From NCBI GenBank assembly GCA_034008185.1, contig CM067082.1, positions 100,187,311 to 100,251,310 on the forward strand: DNA of 64,000 nt, in the 5' to 3' direction. This stretch comes from Gorsachius magnificus. Taxonomy: Eukaryota; Chordata; Aves; Pelecaniformes; Ardeidae. The notes under the pieces are model-generated. The model made no database searches, was not told where the DNA came from, and worked only from the letters and a program-made list of their open reading frames with translations. Positions 1 to 12,375 of the stretch are shown piece by piece (within the stretch, counting starts at the first letter, position 1; each line of letters starts with the position of its first letter). A program made the translations under genes and the position numbers.

Positions 1-3000
1 CACTGGCTATGTACCAAAACATACTCATTCAGGGAACTGTGATACGACTAGTCACTAGGAGACATTATGTTTTTCAAAGCAATCCCCCTTCTTTAACTTG
101 CTAGTTCAGAGTCTCAAAGGAGACCTACAAAAAACCCTTTCAAAACAAGCCTAAAGTTTAAAATGTTAACTTGTCTGGACACTAAAAGTCATGAACCTGA
201 AAAAGGAGTGGATTTTGTGGACCGTGAATGCTCCCAGCTAGTGAAAAAAATGAGATTTTCTGTTTCTGCTTCAGACCTGAAGAAGAGCTTGCATACTCAG
301 AATCTTGTCTGTTCATTCAAATATGTCAATTCATATCACTAATACTATCACTTTTCCCTGGTAACCTGGCCTTTTAAAAAATAATATAAGATACAATTGT
401 AAGAGTGAAATGGGATTTTTAGTAAAAATAATGTTTTCAGTTCAGTGGCAACTTTAAAATATTCCATTGAACACCATGATCTGGGAATCTTTTTTCTTAC
501 TAATATGATAACAATTCAGATTACATCGGTCAGAAATTTCTTATGACTTTTTCATAAGAAAATACCAATTCAGGAAAAAACCTCATCTTTTCAACACATC
601 AGGTGTTTCATTCAAAAAAACAAATATTAATATTCTTGTCTGATTTTTTTTGAGGTGGGAATGTCCCAATTTTCATTTTCAGATAATTTTAAAGTTTAGA
701 CTTCTATGTGGTAAAATATTATATAATAAAAACATCAAGATTAAAAAAAAAAAAATCTTGTCCCAAAGTGAAGTCTGTCTTTTTCTGTGTACAATTATGA
801 TCAAACGTTGGTAATTTAAACCCCCAAGAACTATTGTTGGACATGGAAACAAATCTTTTATTTCAGACATGAATGTCACAACTTATTCCTAAATACTACC
901 AAAACAAATCAGTGCTTCCAAGTATTCTTAAAATAAAAGACTTTATAACATATACTGAGTAGCTGAAAAGCATTACATTGTCTGTACAACTATACTTGTT
1001 AACATCAGCTAAGAATAATTTTGAAGTGGAATTTGGGGATTACAAAGAAATAAGAAACTCCATGATGCAATTCATATCTTAAACAAGCTAAATCAATCTT
1101 GACGAAAGCTATTTCTCCCAGCTGACTAAATAAGAAAACTAACTTGAGATCTTCAGTCAGTCACTGGTGTAAAACCGTATGGTATATTTCCTCCTCACTC
1201 ATATTTACCTATCAGTTTTAGATTGTGCCTGCTATTTGGAAGTGCAGGAATGTCACAATTTCTCTATGGACAAAAGCTTTTATTAATAACTAATCAGATC
1301 CCTCTCAAACATATTCTAAGAGAGGAACAAAATTTAAGCTTTACCTGGTGACTGTAGACATGAACAATCACAGTGAATGAGTTATCTTTTGGGAATCAAT
1401 TTTTGCTATTCAAGATCTAGCACTGTGGCAAATGGACTAGTTAGATCAGCAATAGGATGAACATGTTCAGAAAACATACTCTGATTACAAGAGCTGGCTA
1501 GCATGCGAATAATCAGCTCAGCCAATCAACACTACAGTCAACTAATTCTACCAGTGTATGCAGGCGCGAGGGTGCACACACACACACTCATATAGCATAC
1601 TCTATTCTGGATAATAGTGAGATCTGGGAGTCATAATATATGAATAGCTGAATATTTGCCCTTGCCACAACAGTGTTATGGAATATGCTCCTTTGTTTTA
1701 GATGTCCAATTCATGTAGGATTTAGAAATTTATGTTTTTCTTATATTTGATGCTGAGAATGAAAAGACTAAAACCATGATTTATCACGAGCGTCTGTGGA
1801 CTAAATACGTTTAGCTTAACAGAAAAGGTTAAAGGATGTGACCATAACCTATTAGTTTCTTCCTGGGAATAGAAATGTGATAGCATTTGAGCCTGGCAGA
1901 GAAAAATTGTAAGTCCAAGGGCTGAGAGGGATGCTAGACAAATTCAAATTAGAATCAAAATACTTTTTTTTAGAGGAGCTAACTAATTAGTGGAACAACT
2001 CACTAACATTTTTCTGCATTCTCCATTCCTAAACAAACCACATTTTTCTTTTCCCTTTAAGATACATACCAGTTCAATAAAAATATCCACACAGGGATAT
2101 TGGTCTATACTGTACAAAAAGTCAGCCTACCTGAATACAGGTCCTTTCCAGATTTAAAATCTGTGACTTTTTTATATGCCTAAATGTCTGTGGAATGTTT
2201 GTTCTCTATATAAATAAACATTCATGTGTAAACTATGGCCTTTGTGTGCCAACAAGAGTTTTTATCATTTATCATTTCTCATTTGCCATTTTATAGTCAC
2301 TAGCATAATTTTTAGAAGTGTATTTCCTCTAGTCAATGAGCGAAAATAGCACAAAATTACTCAGGTGATTGTCTAAGTGAAAAGTGAATATTAGCGATGA
2401 AAAACCTATTTTTAGAAGATGATTAGTAAGATAGAAGCAGCTGTAAATTAATTACGTGTCCAATTTGTAATGGATAATTGCACATTCTGGAATGTAAAAT
2501 TTTTATTATTTGCTTATCTGAAAACTTGTTTTAGACCTTGAACTTGGTTTTCGGGGAATGAAAGTAGCATCTAAGATTAAGCTTATTTTTTTCCAATTTA
2601 AAAATTTAAGGATTTTTTCTACCTACAAATCTCCTAATTTAGCCATTAACTCCACAACCTCTGCCTTTACTAATTCATTTTCATAGTTGTTTCTCATGGT
2701 AAGATAGATAATAAAAATTCCCAAAGTTTACATGTACATTTTCTGTGAATACTTCATATTATGTTTCATTTTGGTTGCTTATGGTAAACACCTGCTGAAT
2801 CTAATAGATGTCAGTTTTATTCTTAAGAATGAAAAATCTTGTTCCAAGTCGTAGTACTACTCATATTTAACTGTTTCAAACCATCCAGGAACTAATTAAT
2901 AAAGATTTTACAAGAACTGTGACTATTACCACAAGAATTGTCAGGAACATTAAGGTGTTTTCAATGAGAAAAAAGCCTGGCTTCTCGTTAATCTATTCAA

Positions 3001-3070
3001 ACAGTAAAATGATTGGAAATATGCATTACACTGGGAACACTTAAAAAACAGAAATCAAACTATTTACAAT
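1..3070. other. Unique AT-rich non-coding DNA
   Basis: No exon-like open frame, RNA gene or recognised transposon was found on either strand. The longest open frame (679-879, minus) runs through an A/T homopolymer region and resembles no family I know. Visible small features are a (CA)7 run at about 1574-1587, an A-tract near 742-754, and a TAAT-rich patch at 2425-2495 discussed in the findings. The stretch could be intron or intergenic; nothing here decides between them. Confidence 0.6.
3066..3070. repeat. Left target-site duplication ACAAT of the solo LTR
   Basis: The five bases ACAAT sit directly before the TG start of the LTR and recur directly after its CA end. The perfect match supports an intact insertion with both boundaries correctly placed. 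Confidence 0.9.
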
Positions 3071-3498
3071 TGTCCTGGTTTCAGCTGGGCTAGAGTTAAT
3101 TTTCTTCACAGAAGCTAGCATAGTGCTGTGCTTTGGATTTAGTGCTAGAAGAATGTTGATAACACGCTGATGTTTTTAGTTGTTGCCAAGTAGTGCTCAG
3201 ACTGTTCAAGGACTTTTTGAGCTTCTCCTGCTTGGCCAGGTGCATAACAAGCTGGGAGTACAGCACAGCTAGGACCCAAACTGTCCAAAGAGCTATTCCA
3301 TACCATATAACGTCATGCTCGGGGGGCGGGGGGTTTGGTGGGTCGGTCGGTCACGGGCAGAGTGGTCGCAGCTCAGGCTGTGTGACCGCGGCTCGGGGGG
3401 AGTGATCGCGGCTTGGGACGGGCTGGGCATCGGTCAGCGGGTGGTGAGCAATTACATTGTGCATCACTTGTTTTATATATTCTGTATATTTTCTTACC

Positions 3499-3525
3499 AT
3501 TATTATTATTATTATTATTATTATT
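3499..3525 (+). repeat. (ATT)n microsatellite within the LTR
   Basis: About nine consecutive ATT units, just upstream of the ATTAAA signal. The run appears to be part of the LTR family and is a likely length polymorphism. Confidence 0.9.
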
Positions 3526-3532
3526 CTCTCTT

Positions 3533-3538
3533 ATTAAA
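3533..3538 (+). promoter_or_regulatory. ATTAAA polyadenylation signal of the LTR
   Basis: ATTAAA is the common variant of AATAAA. It lies about 140 bases before the LTR end, followed by a T-rich stretch near 3569-3580, a position that fits the R/U5 boundary of an LTR. Assignment rests on position and motif only. Confidence 0.5.
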
Positions 3539-3675
3539 CTGTCTCTATCTCAACCCACGGGTCTTACTTTTTTTTTTCCTTTTCTCTGATTCTCTCCCCC
3601 ATCCCACTGAGGGAGGGGGGGGAGTGAGCGAGCGGCTGCATGGTGCTTAGTTGGCAGCCGGGTTAAACCACGACA

Positions 3676-3680
3676 ACAAT
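3676..3680. repeat. Right target-site duplication ACAAT of the solo LTR
   Basis: This is an exact copy of the five bases at 3066-3070, directly following the LTR terminus. Confidence 0.9.
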
Positions 3681-6600
3681 GCCACTAGCTTTTGGTTAAG
3701 AGGAAAGTAAAAGGCCAAGTTTATGCATCAGAGAAGAAATCAGGATCAGTCACATAATGGGAAGAGATAGGAAAACACATCTGAAAAAGGGAAAGCATCC
3801 AGCCAATATATTTCCTGAGTATGAAATTATCATTTATTGAGCATGTCTGTTGACAGTCCTTTTTTTATCAGAACTAAGAAGAAAAAAAAACATTTGTACT
3901 GTGCCTTGATGAAAATGTATGAAAGGAAAACCTGTTTTTATTTTAAAGGAAGTGTGTAAAAAGGAAACTATGTTATTCACAGACTCATAATATATTAAAG
4001 AAAGGTGTAAGATTGCCTGTTAGACTTTAGACACCTAACAGGTTCAGTAGGAATTGAATCATTACGGTTTTACTATGACTATCAGGTTTCAGGTTGCATA
4101 TTTCAAATTATATCGTTCATGATCTTTGCTTTAAAATGTGCTTGTAACAAAATAAAATTACATAATTCTGTGAAATTATTTTTAAAATTATGGTTAGTTT
4201 TCCATATAAATCCAAATAGATTACTCTATGCTATGGCTATTTTGTCACAACCAATAATCTTTTATATTTATTCTTAAATAGGTTAAAAAACATCTAATAC
4301 CTGGAAGAGAGAAAGCAATATTAGATAAGCCTGTTAAGCTGTCTGCTAGAAAGAAGTAGCTGTTCTGATATCACTGTGTTATGCCTGGAGACAATCTGGC
4401 CCCAAAAGCTACATTTGTGCTTCTCCAGATAGAGCTGGTCAGTTTGTGGGCAAATACACTGCCATTATGGAAACACTCTGCTATATTTTCTGTCTCCATA
4501 TATACTTTGATGTAAATAAAAAATATTTATAGCAATATACATTATTACCTCCTTTGTTCATATGAACAGAACCGGTTGGTCTATTGTCTAATCAGACTAC
4601 AAATAGTTTGCAGTCTTCTACTCAGAAATATTATCACTTTAACTGGAATTTCAGACATGTAAAAAATTCTCTTTATTATTCTTATTATTCAAAACTTTTC
4701 TCTTACAGAATATAAATATATATGTATATTATATAAAACTACAGATATATAAATAATATAAATATAACATATAAATAATTAAGTATAATATAATAACATA
4801 TGTATATTACTATATGCATAGATGCAAGTATGTATTTGCTTCCAGAGTGGGATAAGTTTTAATTAGAAGTGGAGGGAGATCAGAGGACGGTATCCACTCT
4901 GCATTGTTCAAGGAAAAATATGTTTGGTCTTGTTTGTCCAATATAACCTTTTCTTCTGTGGTCTACTACAGGCATAATTAATTATTCTCTTTTTCCCTGC
5001 AGAGGGTATAAACACCCACCAAATAATCTGACTTAGAATGGAGGCAGTGTAGACAGTAAAAAATAAATGAATGAGATGTTTTTTATAAGCAATGACTAAC
5101 AAATTATCTTTGTGACTAAACTGCTGGCTCCTGTGCTTTAACAATTTAAATACTTGTTAATAAGTGTATTTCAAACCTGGTCAAAGTGAAGGTTGAATGG
5201 CTAGACAGATATTTCTGTAGCATATGTCCCTCCAGATGGGCAAAACTTCTAACAAAAGAGACTGAAAATAAGTTTAGCCATGTTCTGATCAGACTCAAAC
5301 CATATTTTGATCACATACTGCCGTTAAACAAGTGATACACATACATGAGAGACCTTTCCTTTCCACTTTTGCTCATGCATTTAATTACCCTCTTCTAAGT
5401 GAAAAACAGGAAGTGTAATTACTGGAATTCTTCCCTTTTTTTTAGTATTATGTTAATGTTAATGTATTTTAATGAATTCACTGCTCCCAAGAGATTTCCC
5501 ATGCTCACTTGGTCCTATTCTGAAAAGGAATTTATCTGGGCATTTACCTCAGCCCGTCCCCCAGTGACTCTGGAAAATCAAAAATGTGGTGTAAAAATGG
5601 GAAGCACAAGAGAGACTTTATCTACTAACCAGATTTTAATTATTGAAAGTTTCATATTAAGCCAGTTTTTTACAATTAATTCAAAGAAGTTGGATGGACA
5701 CAATTTTCTAATTTCATGAGTACTTGATTGAATTTTGTCTTCATAAAATGTGTGATAGGCAGTATAGTTCAGAGGTAACAGTGGCATTTAATCACAGTAG
5801 ACAAATGCAACATAATCTCTTGGATTAGGAAAAGACAAATTGGAGCATGTTTTTAAATATCCATATCAGCATTATGTATAAATTATTACTAGTTAATAAC
5901 AATATATACATATAATTTTACTTCGTGATAATATGTGTGTTTCAATAAATATTTATCAAATTAGTATCTTCTCAATGCCACCGTTGGAATATGAATTTGC
6001 TGCAAAAATATCTAATTATAAATTAAGATGGTACTAAAATTTTCATTATATCCAAAAATAATAATGGTACATTAATTTCTGATAACCTTTACTGACAATC
6101 GGATTATACAAAAATAAATTTTGATCCAGGGCTTATAAAGTTAATTTTTCACTTAACATTGTTAATCTTCTTTCAAAGACAGTTAAGCCTTGACTTTTGT
6201 TGCATAAAGGTCAGAACAAACAAACTTGAAAGGGGCAGATTTCTTTGTCATGAGCATAACATAAAACTAACATACAATATTTTTATTTTCAAAATGTTCT
6301 TATTTATGCATCATTAGTTCATAGTTATATAAATAAGATCACTTTTGTATTACAGATATATTTTATGAAGATATAATCAAAAATATGAGTTAGTGCTACA
6401 TGTTGTTAAAGTGTCTATGCATGCAAAATTAAAATCAGACTTTAAACGAGGAACACCAGCACTCAAAGGCATGACATATTCCCTAAGCTAGATGTAGTTG
6501 ACCTAACAAATCGATCTTCTTGCTTCTCCAGACCTTTCAGGGGTTTCCAGGCAAGCAACTCATAAGAAATGCTAACAAAGCTTTATGTAGGGATAAGGAA

Positions 6601-8906
6601 ATTATCCTCGTTGGAAGCATGATGGCTTCCATCAAACGCTCAATACCTCAGACAATACTGGTTTGGTGTACACAATCTAAAGAAGTCTTTTGAAGTAACT
6701 TTACCTGAAACAAAAGCAGTAAGCTCCATCTTAAAGGTGGCCCTTGAGACAAGGCTTCATTAGATGTGTAAAGAGTTGCAAATCAAGATTAAGCGAGCTT
6801 GTATCTACCCTATAAAACACTGTAAGACTGAATCTATTACCTGTCTGTCCTGGGACAGCCTGGCATCTGAAATGCCAAATGAACATGCTCCATCTGTAAG
6901 CCAAGACTGTGTCACTAAGAAGGCCTTGGGAAATGTGTGCTTCCACAGTCCTTGGCTCTACACGAGCACGGCAGTGTAGTGAAGATACAGGAGTAGAGAT
7001 GGTGTATTGGGAAAAGACACTGGAAAAAAACAAAGCTATTTTTATGTGCTTCTTGAGGAAAAGGGGAAAAATTTGCTTACAGAAATTGTGAGGGGGGAGG
7101 AAACAGGAGGTAAAAAAAATGAGAACCTTGTTAGTATTACCCGACTTGCAGAGAAACTACTGCATTTAATGAGCAATCAGAATGTTCATTTAGTCTAGTG
7201 CCAGATCTTGTTTTCAAGGAGACATTTGTGCGCTTAGATTGTTAATTAGCCACAGCATCCATAACCATCCCCTGCATGTAGGATAAGGCGAACAGAATAA
7301 TTGAAGCACATCTAGAATTGTAAAATCCAAAATGAGACGTCGGGGGGGGAAAGAACCTATGAAATAAAGGATTCATATCCCTCTTTAGATTTATGTGAAC
7401 AGAACCTTTGACAGAAAGAATCAACACTGATACCAGCCTTTAGCAAAACATAGTAGAAATGAAATCATATTCTTATATTTTTTCTTGGACTCAGATAACG
7501 GAACCATAACTGGCTGATTTAAAAAAAAAAAAAAAATTAGAAGGTGTTAATACCACACTCACTGTGACAGGAAGGGCAGAAAGGCTGGGAAGACCAGACA
7601 ATTGGGAATACATTTGATATGAGCTCGATATGAAAGGTTTGTCAGTATGCAGTTACAATGTGAGCTCCATCAGGGGACAAAACATTAACATTTAACTGTA
7701 GGGCTTTAATTTGACAACAGGACACAGACTATTATAGAAGAGTGCATATGCCCAGCTGTAGGTTCTATTTTTTTATAAATAAGACTTTACATAATTTGAA
7801 GGAAGGTAACTAAATTGTCCATGCCTGAAGTCACACACAGGTTATCCAGTTCCTTTGTACTGATCAAACTGCAGTGTCTTAGATACCTAGCTGACCTTTT
7901 ACAGAAGAATTGAATAGTAAGATATACCAGCTTTTCTCTTAAAGACATGCTTTGTACATTGAATACATAATACTTTGTAATAAAGAAGAAAATATAAAAC
8001 TTTTTTTGTAAACTGAATTGTCATAGCTCATGTGGGAAATCAATACAGAATCATAATCAATAATCAAGGCACCCTTGTGCCTGGGCCAAAAAACATAATT
8101 AAGATTGCATGTTTGCTCTTTCTTAGCTCCTTTTCTGGAAGAATATTTACCACATTCATGTGTGGAGTCTGCAAGAAAGTCTGCAGGAACTAAGCATACG
8201 CTTCTGTATCATTTTTCAGTAGTTGCTGTCAGGAGGACAAGACGACAGGAAAGATTCTCTTGGGTTTCCCCAAATGTCCCCCCACTGCATCACATGTCAA
8301 ACAACTAAACAATTCTGTGCACCTGTAAGTGAAGAAGAACGGGTAGCAAGACATGTCCTATCATCCCAGCCTTTGACGTGGCTTGCTAGAGTTGTTGGCA
8401 GGATCCAGAGGAAGATGTTTTCTGTGAAAGTGAAGAAACTGGGGACAGGGGAGGCTTCTGAATGTTGTAGCTGTTCTAGTCCATCCCTGGTGTTCTCTGC
8501 TAGTCATTGAGGGTTGAGGTGCCTCCATGCTTTTGTTACAGCTTTCTGCATTATCCTTTCACAGTGTGAATCTGGCATGGGATGCCTGTGGGGTGCCAGA
8601 AGGCTCTTTTAGGCATATATCTTGCTGCTGATGTACTAAGGTAGTCAGATCAGTAAATAAGAAGACTGGCCACTGTGTCTGGGCCACACAAAATGCTGTG
8701 TCAGTGTCAGCTCATGTTGTCTGGGCCAGGCTTGTCCAGCAAAGTTTCCCCCTAGCTTTTCCACTGGGCTTTGTCCTCAGGGCACTCCTGAGTACATTTC
8801 ATGCTGAAAGCATTGAGACTTGTCAGGAAAGTTGTCATCAAAGGATTGGACAGAGACACAGTAACAGCATTATGTACTTACAGACTACAGAAGTGTGTTA
8901 GATTCT
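3681..8906. other. Unique AT-rich non-coding DNA
   Basis: No supported gene. A low-complexity A/T tract dominated by TATA and AATA words lies at about 4695-4815, and A-runs occur at 7524-7536. From about 8650 the base composition becomes somewhat less AT-rich leading into the LTR remnant at 8907. Part of 8667-8906 may be further decayed LTR, because it repeats the phrase CTGTGTCTGGG, but I cannot fix a boundary. Open frames at 5399-5719, 6731-7033 and 8223-8510 look like chance frames. Confidence 0.55.
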
Positions 8907-9241
8907 GGAGCCCAGAGGCTGTCAGGGGAGGCTACAGGGCTCTCTGAGAGGAGAAGCCAGCGCTGCCCCAAGCTGGACACAACTGGCTCCAGACAGCACC
9001 AGTGAACCTGCTTCAGGATAAAACTGGATCTATTTTAATTTATAGTACATGAAAGTTAATTTTCCCCAAGTTAAATCTGTTTTGCCTAAGATAGTAAGCA
9101 GTAAGCAGTAAGCAATGTCCCTGTCTTTATATTAACCCATGAGGTTTTTCATCCCATTTTCTTTCCCTGTCCTGCTGAGGAGGGAGATTGAGTGAATGGC
9201 TGGGTGGACATTTGGGTGTTTGCCAAAGCTAGCCCACCACA
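8907..9241 (+). mobile_element. Decayed LTR fragment, long avian ERV LTR family (copy A)
   Basis: The 3' part is clear. ATTTTCCCCAAGT, TCTGTTTTGCC, CCCTGTCTTTAT, AACCCATGAGG, CCTGCTGAGGAGGG and the terminal CCACCACA appear in the order I know from a long avian ERV LTR. The same words occur on the minus strand of copy B at 11620-12375, so the relationship is visible inside this window. Upstream, GGAGAAGCCAGCGCTGCC and ACACAACTGGCTCC belong to the 5' half of the same LTR. The middle of the usual LTR, roughly 1 kb, is missing, so this copy has a large internal deletion. The true 5' end may lie nearer 8667. AGAAG occurs at 8660-8664 and right after the 3' end at 9242-9246, a weak hint of a target duplication. 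Confidence 0.75.
9093..9113 (+). repeat. Triplicated 7-bp unit AGTAAGC
   Basis: Three exact tandem copies of AGTAAGC lie inside LTR copy A. The matching place in copy B has a non-expanded version, so the triplication is specific to this copy. Confidence 0.9.
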
Positions 9242-11619
9242 AGAAGTCTTCTTGTCTAATATTAGACAACACACCTCCCTATCAGTGTAAAAAAATTAGT
9301 TGGGTGGGGCTTATGAGACTGTGTTCAGAGCCTGAGAGTTCCAGGCAAAGTCATAACCTGTTAAGCAGCAACATCAATTTTTTTCCCAGAATAACATATT
9401 TAAAAACACAAACTAAATTTAAAAGAGAGATAGTGATACCAGTAGAGCAAGGAAAGAATTCTGAATGGGAGATATGGAGCATTCAAAAGAATTTAAAGAG
9501 TCTGACACTAGCTGTCCTATTGTAGTTACCTTCAGTGAATTAATTTTTGTTCTCAGCACTTTGCTGTGCATATGTGGGTTTAATACATCTCTCTCATCAT
9601 TTAGGTGCCTTGACTGAGGTCACTACAATCTTGTATTACTTATTTAGAACAAATCTGATTGCCTTCCCCTTCCTGATGTAATTCTTCAGATGTAGCATCA
9701 TCTTAGAAGTAACATACAGTGATATTTTCAGCTAAACAATTTTTCTTTTCATTGTACTGGAACTGGCACTGTATGTATTTATTCTAGATGTGATCTTAAC
9801 AAAACAAACAAAAAATACCCTTCAAAATTTGAATTCAAATGGCAAAATAAAATTGGACAAAAGTGAAAACTGGAAATTATAATAGCACTGTGTCGACCAA
9901 CTGTGGAACCATTATCCTCTGACTAACTTTTCTAATCAGTGAAAAGGGGAAATGAACACAATGAAAATGAGAAATGGGCGACTGGCTATTCTAACACAAT
10001 TTTCCGTTTTCCCTAGTGGAATGGCCAGTTTTAGAAAAGGCTTTCAGATATGGTGAAAAGGTAAAAATAAATATTTCCTGCAAAGGAAGAAAACTTATGA
10101 AAAAATACATGTTGTTTTGTTTGAATGCACAACTGAGTCTTCATCAGCTAATTAATCTTCAAAAAAGTGTTAATGTGACAATTTAGGACAGTACAGATTA
10201 AAGTTCAGTAGAGTACAGATAAAGAAGTAAGGGCTAATAGAGAGTTACCTCTAGGGTAATAATCTGGTGAGGAAACTGCACCTACCACTGTAAGTCAAAG
10301 GACTGTATTGGTCACTGTAGTCTTTGGTGGCTGGGTAGTAGTGCCTAGATAAAAACTGAAAAAATGAGTAAGGAAGTGAGAAAAATAGAAACAAAATGGA
10401 CTATCTTCTCTTGGGGATTACCTCTTCAGTTATTAGAACTCTTTAAAACTCTGCAGAGAGTGGAGATGGAGACAGAGAGAGAGTGGAGAAAGAGAGAGCA
10501 CAAAACTTCAAGTCTAAATACTATTTTCAAGCTGTATAAAAAAAGCTAGACCTCCAATCTCTAATCATCTTGGAAATGGCTGCCTACCAAGTTAGAAGGC
10601 ACTTGCCATGGTCATTTAAGGCAAAATTTTGTCTTGTAAAAAGCATGAATAAAATAATGTGTTCTCACAATTCCTTAAATCCTGTTTTCAGAAGGCTGCA
10701 CCCCACATAATCCGGCTTGACAGAGAAGGCTAACCCAGTTATGTCCGTGTAGTAATGTGCTTTACAGAGTAGCCAGTTTAGGTCTGAAAACAATATAGCA
10801 ATTAATGACCTGCCACACCTGAGCTAATGCATCCTGACTTGCAGGATATTATTATTACCATATAGGCACAGTGATGTGGCCAGCAGCAGTCTCTACCCCT
10901 CAGACCATTGAATAATATAAGTTGTAGGATGTTTGGGGCCTAAAACTCTGTGGAAGTTAATGGAACTTGTGTTTCTAAGTCTATTTGATGCCCTTAAACC
11001 CTACCTCTGACTAGCTATGAATATCTGAGAAAGTTAGGGCTTGCGATTGTTTGTTCTACAAACCTTCAAAAAATAACTAGCCATTGTTTCCCAGTGGATA
11101 GCCTTCAGCATTTTTCTGTCTTCTGCCATTCTCTGGGATTACAACAACTGCAGATTCATTTAACTGGATGATGTCATTAGAAAGAAAAAAATTAATAAAA
11201 TGGAAAAAAAATCTGGATAGAATTACCAATATAACAATTAAACACACAGTGAAGTTTGTAGTTATTTTATACTCTGTAGGATTTTGTGAATGAAGGAAGC
11301 TTTGAAAATCATAACTGCCCACAGCTGGAACATAATATTAGTGCTTGACTTTGGTTTTGGGTGTCATGATATGAATTGATTGGGAGGTGCAACTGAAAGG
11401 TAAGTTAGGCCGTGTGTATTGTTTGTCAGCCCTTCAGAGAGCATGAGCATCACCTTGGACCTCAGTTAGAAAACTAGTGTCCATCAGTAGGCAAAAAATT
11501 TTCCCCACTTGTACGTTCTGAATAAACTTGTTTAGAGGAGAGAGACCTCAAAAGGGAGAGAAATTGTACTGTAAACACAGTGGTGAGGAATTATAAAATG
11601 AGGGAGGTACTCCAAAGCA
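9242..11619. other. Unique AT-rich non-coding DNA
   Basis: No gene or recognised repeat. A purine-rich GA stretch is present at about 10450-10500. An AATAAA at 11520-11525 lies about 100 bases outside the inverted LTR remnant and has no supported transcript. Confidence 0.5.
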
Positions 11620-12375
11620 TAAAATGGTGGCTGACAGCCAAGCACGCACACAGCTGCTTGCTCTCTCTCCTCCCCCAGAGCAGAGAAAAACAAGACAGCA
11701 AGAATCATGGGTTGAAATAAAGACATGGAGATCACTTAGCAGTTACTGTCATGAGCAAAACAGACTCAGCTTGGGGAATTTAATTGAATTTATTGTCAAT
11801 TAATACAAGTATTCAATTACTGATTCAGGTATTGCGAAACAAAACCAAGAAACAAACATTAAAAACGCTTAGGGAGAACACACCTCTCCTCCCTCCCCAG
11901 GCTTGACTCCACTCAAGACACCTCTCCTCTCATCTTGTTATAAGCACAGGTTACACTCAGTCTCTGCAGTGAGGCAATGGACAGGTCTGGGATAGGCTGC
12001 AGTCAGGACATAGCAGTTTCTCTCTGTTGCTCCTTCCTTCTCATTCTCCACAGGCTGCAGTCCCTTTGGGAATATCTGCTCCACTGCGGAGTACCTCCTT
12101 CTTCTCCTCTAACCTTGGTGTTCCTGTTGTTACTTCTCCTTTATTCCCTCCTCCCTCTGTTCTCTCCCTGTCTGCTTTTCTCTCTGGTGTTTTCTGACCT
12201 TTCTTAAATATGTTCTCCCACACCTGATGGTGGCTGAAGTGCTCAGTTGAGTCCTGTGGTGGGATTGCTGCAGCTGGCTGTGTCCAGCATGGGGCAGTAC
12301 TTGGTCTATCCTCACAAAGACCACCCCTGCAGCATCCCAGTGCCCACATCTGGACACCTGCACCCAATCTAGGGG
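11620..12375 (-). mobile_element. Decayed LTR, long avian ERV LTR family (copy B, inverted)
   Basis: Read on the minus strand, the block runs through a CCCATGCTGGACACAGC segment, an ACATATTTAAGAAAGG segment, a purine-rich centre, then ATTCCCCAAGCTGAGTCTG, TCTCCATGTCTTTAT and AACCCATGATT. It ends in a GCTTGGCTGTCAGCCA segment near 11625. This order parallels copy A at 8907-9241 and matches the long avian ERV LTR I recall. It keeps much more of the middle than copy A, but both ends are too decayed to define TG...CA or a target duplication. The pyrimidine-rich plus strand at 12020-12200 produces open frames up to 108 codons on the minus strand; these are LTR sequence, not genes. Confidence 0.75.

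Larger units (their letters stand above)
3071..3675 (+). mobile_element. Solo LTR of an avian endogenous retrovirus (ERVL-like), complete with target-site duplication
   Basis: The element starts TGTCCTGG and ends CCACGACA, the TG...CA ends expected of a retroviral LTR. It is flanked on both sides by the same five bases, ACAAT, at 3066-3070 and 3676-3680. A 5-bp duplication is typical of ERVL (class III) elements, though I assign the class by inference. Its 5' third (a TTTCAGCTGGG start, then a GTTGATAACAC block) and its 3' third (ATTAAACTGTC, CTCAACCCACGGG, GAGTGAGCGAGCGG) match my memory of an LTR family common in neoavian genomes. The ATTAAA at 3533-3538 is the likely polyadenylation signal, and the (ATT)n run at 3499-3525 lies just before it. 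No gag, pol or env sequence adjoins, so this is a solo LTR left by recombination between two LTRs. Open frames inside it are not genes. Confidence 0.93.

Noticed and set aside
3315..3650. 111-codon plus-strand open frame
   Set aside because: It lies wholly inside the solo LTR and its composition (poly-Tyr from the ATT repeat, Gly/Arg from G-runs) reflects simple sequence.
8660..9246. AGAAG pair as target-site duplication of LTR copy A
   Set aside because: The left AGAAG is followed by AC rather than TG, and a 5-bp match is weak evidence without a defined LTR 5' end.
12041..12367. 108- and 77-codon minus-strand frames and a 76-codon plus-strand frame
   Set aside because: All lie within the purine/pyrimidine-asymmetric centre of LTR copy B; the asymmetry keeps several frames open at once.
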